NCBI GenBank assembly: GCA_034437895.1
Contig: DAOTTO010000574.1
Coordinates: 1 to 5,719, forward strand
Direction: 5' to 3'
Length of the DNA: 5,719 nt
DNA from: JANRLJ01 sp034437895
Lineage (GTDB): Bacteria; Chloroflexota; Anaerolineae; Aggregatilineales; Phototrophicaceae
The notes beneath the pieces were generated by a model. That model worked only from the letters and a program-made list of their open reading frames with translations. It ran no database searches and had not been told where the DNA came from. Position numbers and translations under genes: made by a program. This document shows, one piece after another, positions 4,605 to 5,719 of the stretch (within the stretch, counting starts at the first letter, position 1; each line of letters opens with the position of its first letter).

Positions 4605-5719
4605 CGATCTTGTATCCAATCTAAACTGATGTGCAGCACAATATCCATTGAATCGAGCGTAATGGGACGGGCATCGCCCACCACAGCCCTTACAGCAGGC
4701 GTATCAAAGATAACAAAGCCTGTTTCACCTGACGCACGAAGTGCATTTTCTATAGCCGCGCGATCAAACGGTAAATCATCACTTGCGTAAGCAAAACTCC
4801 AGCCTGCCGCTTGCGATGTGACGACGATCACTTCATCGAAAGCCGTTAACAGCGAGGCCGCAATCCGCCGAGAAACCTCATCATCCGGCGCGAAGCTGCT
4901 GGTGAGGTTTGCCGCGAGTACACCGCCTGGATTGAGATGTGCCGCAATCGCCTGATAAAATGACGCGGAATAAAGGGTCGCCGTCTGGATGGCATAAGCC
5001 GCCGGGGTATCGGTAGACACTAGATCGTAGCGGTCAGATGTATTGGCGATATAGTGCTTGGCATCATCAATAACGATCCGGCGATTATCCAAACTGCTCA
5101 TTTGGTTCACAGAGTCGAAATAACGCAGGCTGGAGTTGACGACCAGCGGATCAATTTCTACTGTCGTCACCTGTCCGGCGGAATCAGCAATCATGGCTGC
5201 CATCTCCATCGACCCTGCACCGATGACCAACGCATTTTCCGGTTGTAAAAGCTGTGCCGGGATCCGCCCCAAAATGACATTCAACTGCGATCCATCCACG
5301 CCGCCGAAATGCTCTAAGCCGTCTAAAAAGAGATAGCGTTCTCCACCAATCCCTTGCAGCACATCGACTTTTTGATAAGCGCTGTAACTACTGAATAAGG
5401 TCGTCGTCCCGGAGGGTAGGTTATGGATTTGCATGTACCAAATGGCATTGCTCCACTTGTTGGCAGAGGGCAAAATCAGCAGCCAAACTACGCTCATGAT
5501 CGCCAGCGCCACAAGTGGCAGCGGCTGGATTTTTAAAGCAGCAAGAATCAGCAGTAAGCCCATCGCGTAAAAAACAAAAACGGTTTGTAAGCCTAACCCG
5601 CCCAACAAGAACAATATCATCACGCCGCAGATCGAACCTAGTAGTTCAACGCCATATAACACAGGCAGTTGGCCTTCGCCCGAATCGACTAAGAGCGGCA
5701 AAAATACGCTGTAGAACGA
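4595..5719 (-). CDS. Membrane protein with spermidine-synthase-like domain (N-terminus outside window)
   Basis: The frame is open to the window edge, so the start is missing; 374 residues are visible, numbered here from the edge. Membrane helices lie near 20-38, 42-61 and 66-84, and LYGVELLGSICG (21-32) is typical of fused membrane/spermidine-synthase-like proteins. A soluble domain follows (about 100-345): LDGLEH (132-137), the nucleotide-binding loop LVIGAGSMEM (164-173), VEID (187-190), DDAKHYI (218-224), YDLVSTDTP (231-239) and LNPGG (262-266). In true spermidine synthases the loop reads GGGDGG and the catalytic segment VDSTDP; here the first Asp is Ser170 and the second motif is shifted and altered. 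Glu188, which would grip the ribose, is kept. It probably binds an AdoMet-like ligand, but polyamine synthesis is doubtful. The downstream membrane gene overlaps it by 10 bp. Confidence 0.8.
   Translation of the reverse strand, partial: SFYSVFLPLLVDSGEGQLPVLYGVELLGSICGVMILFLLGGLGLQTVFVFYAMGLLLILAALKIQPLPLVALAIMSVVWLLILPSANKWSNAIWYMQIHNLPSGTTTLFSSYSAYQKVDVLQGIGGERYLFLDGLEHFGGVDGSQLNVILGRIPAQLLQPENALVIGAGSMEMAAMIADSAGQVTTVEIDPLVVNSSLRYFDSVNQMSSLDNRRIVIDDAKHYIANTSDRYDLVSTDTPAAYAIQTATLYSASFYQAIAAHLNPGGVLAANLTSSFAPDDEVSRRIAASLLTAFDEVIVVTSQAAGWSFAYASDDLPFDRAAIENALRASGETGFVIFDTPAVRAVVGDARPITLDSMDIVLHISLDWIQDRWN

Overview
The window reads as ordinary bacterial chromosome, most likely from a Chloroflexota (Anaerolineae-like) organism. 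This is inference, not proof. It rests on an ECF sigma factor paired with a membrane anti-sigma-like protein that has a Thr/Pro-rich linker and a DUF5666-like domain, on a membrane-anchored monohaem cytochrome c of a style common there, and on short dispersed-looking repeats in the non-coding leader. No rRNA, tRNA, CRISPR array, transposase or phage gene was seen.

Layout. Positions 1-260 carry no convincing gene. They hold a strong hairpin with a G-rich flank, a run of CTTTGCG-type short repeats, and a perfect TATAAT box just before the first gene. Two plus-strand genes follow: a class I SAM-dependent methyltransferase (GTG start at 261) and a PfkB-family sugar kinase that closely resembles IolC, 5-dehydro-2-deoxygluconokinase (1030-2001). 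The remaining genes are on the minus strand and converge on the kinase with a 30-bp gap.

Read in transcription order (right to left), the minus-strand block is: a membrane protein with a spermidine-synthase-like domain, whose N-terminus lies beyond the window edge (5719-4595); a six-helix membrane protein (4604-4047); an ECF sigma factor (4093-3518); a single-pass anti-sigma-like protein with a DUF5666-like outer domain and a Gly/Asn tail (3525-2533); and, after a 99-bp gap with its own candidate promoter and operator-like inverted repeat, a membrane-anchored cytochrome c (2433-2032).

How they may work together. The first four minus-strand genes overlap one another (10, 47 and 8 bp), so they are probably co-transcribed and translationally coupled. 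The sigma/anti-sigma pair looks like an envelope-sensing switch. The spermidine-synthase-like protein has substitutions at the usual catalytic positions and is probably not a true spermidine synthase. The small membrane protein looks like a free-standing copy of the membrane half of that same family. The cytochrome appears to have His in place of the usual axial Met. The methyltransferase and the kinase show no clear functional link to the minus-strand cluster.
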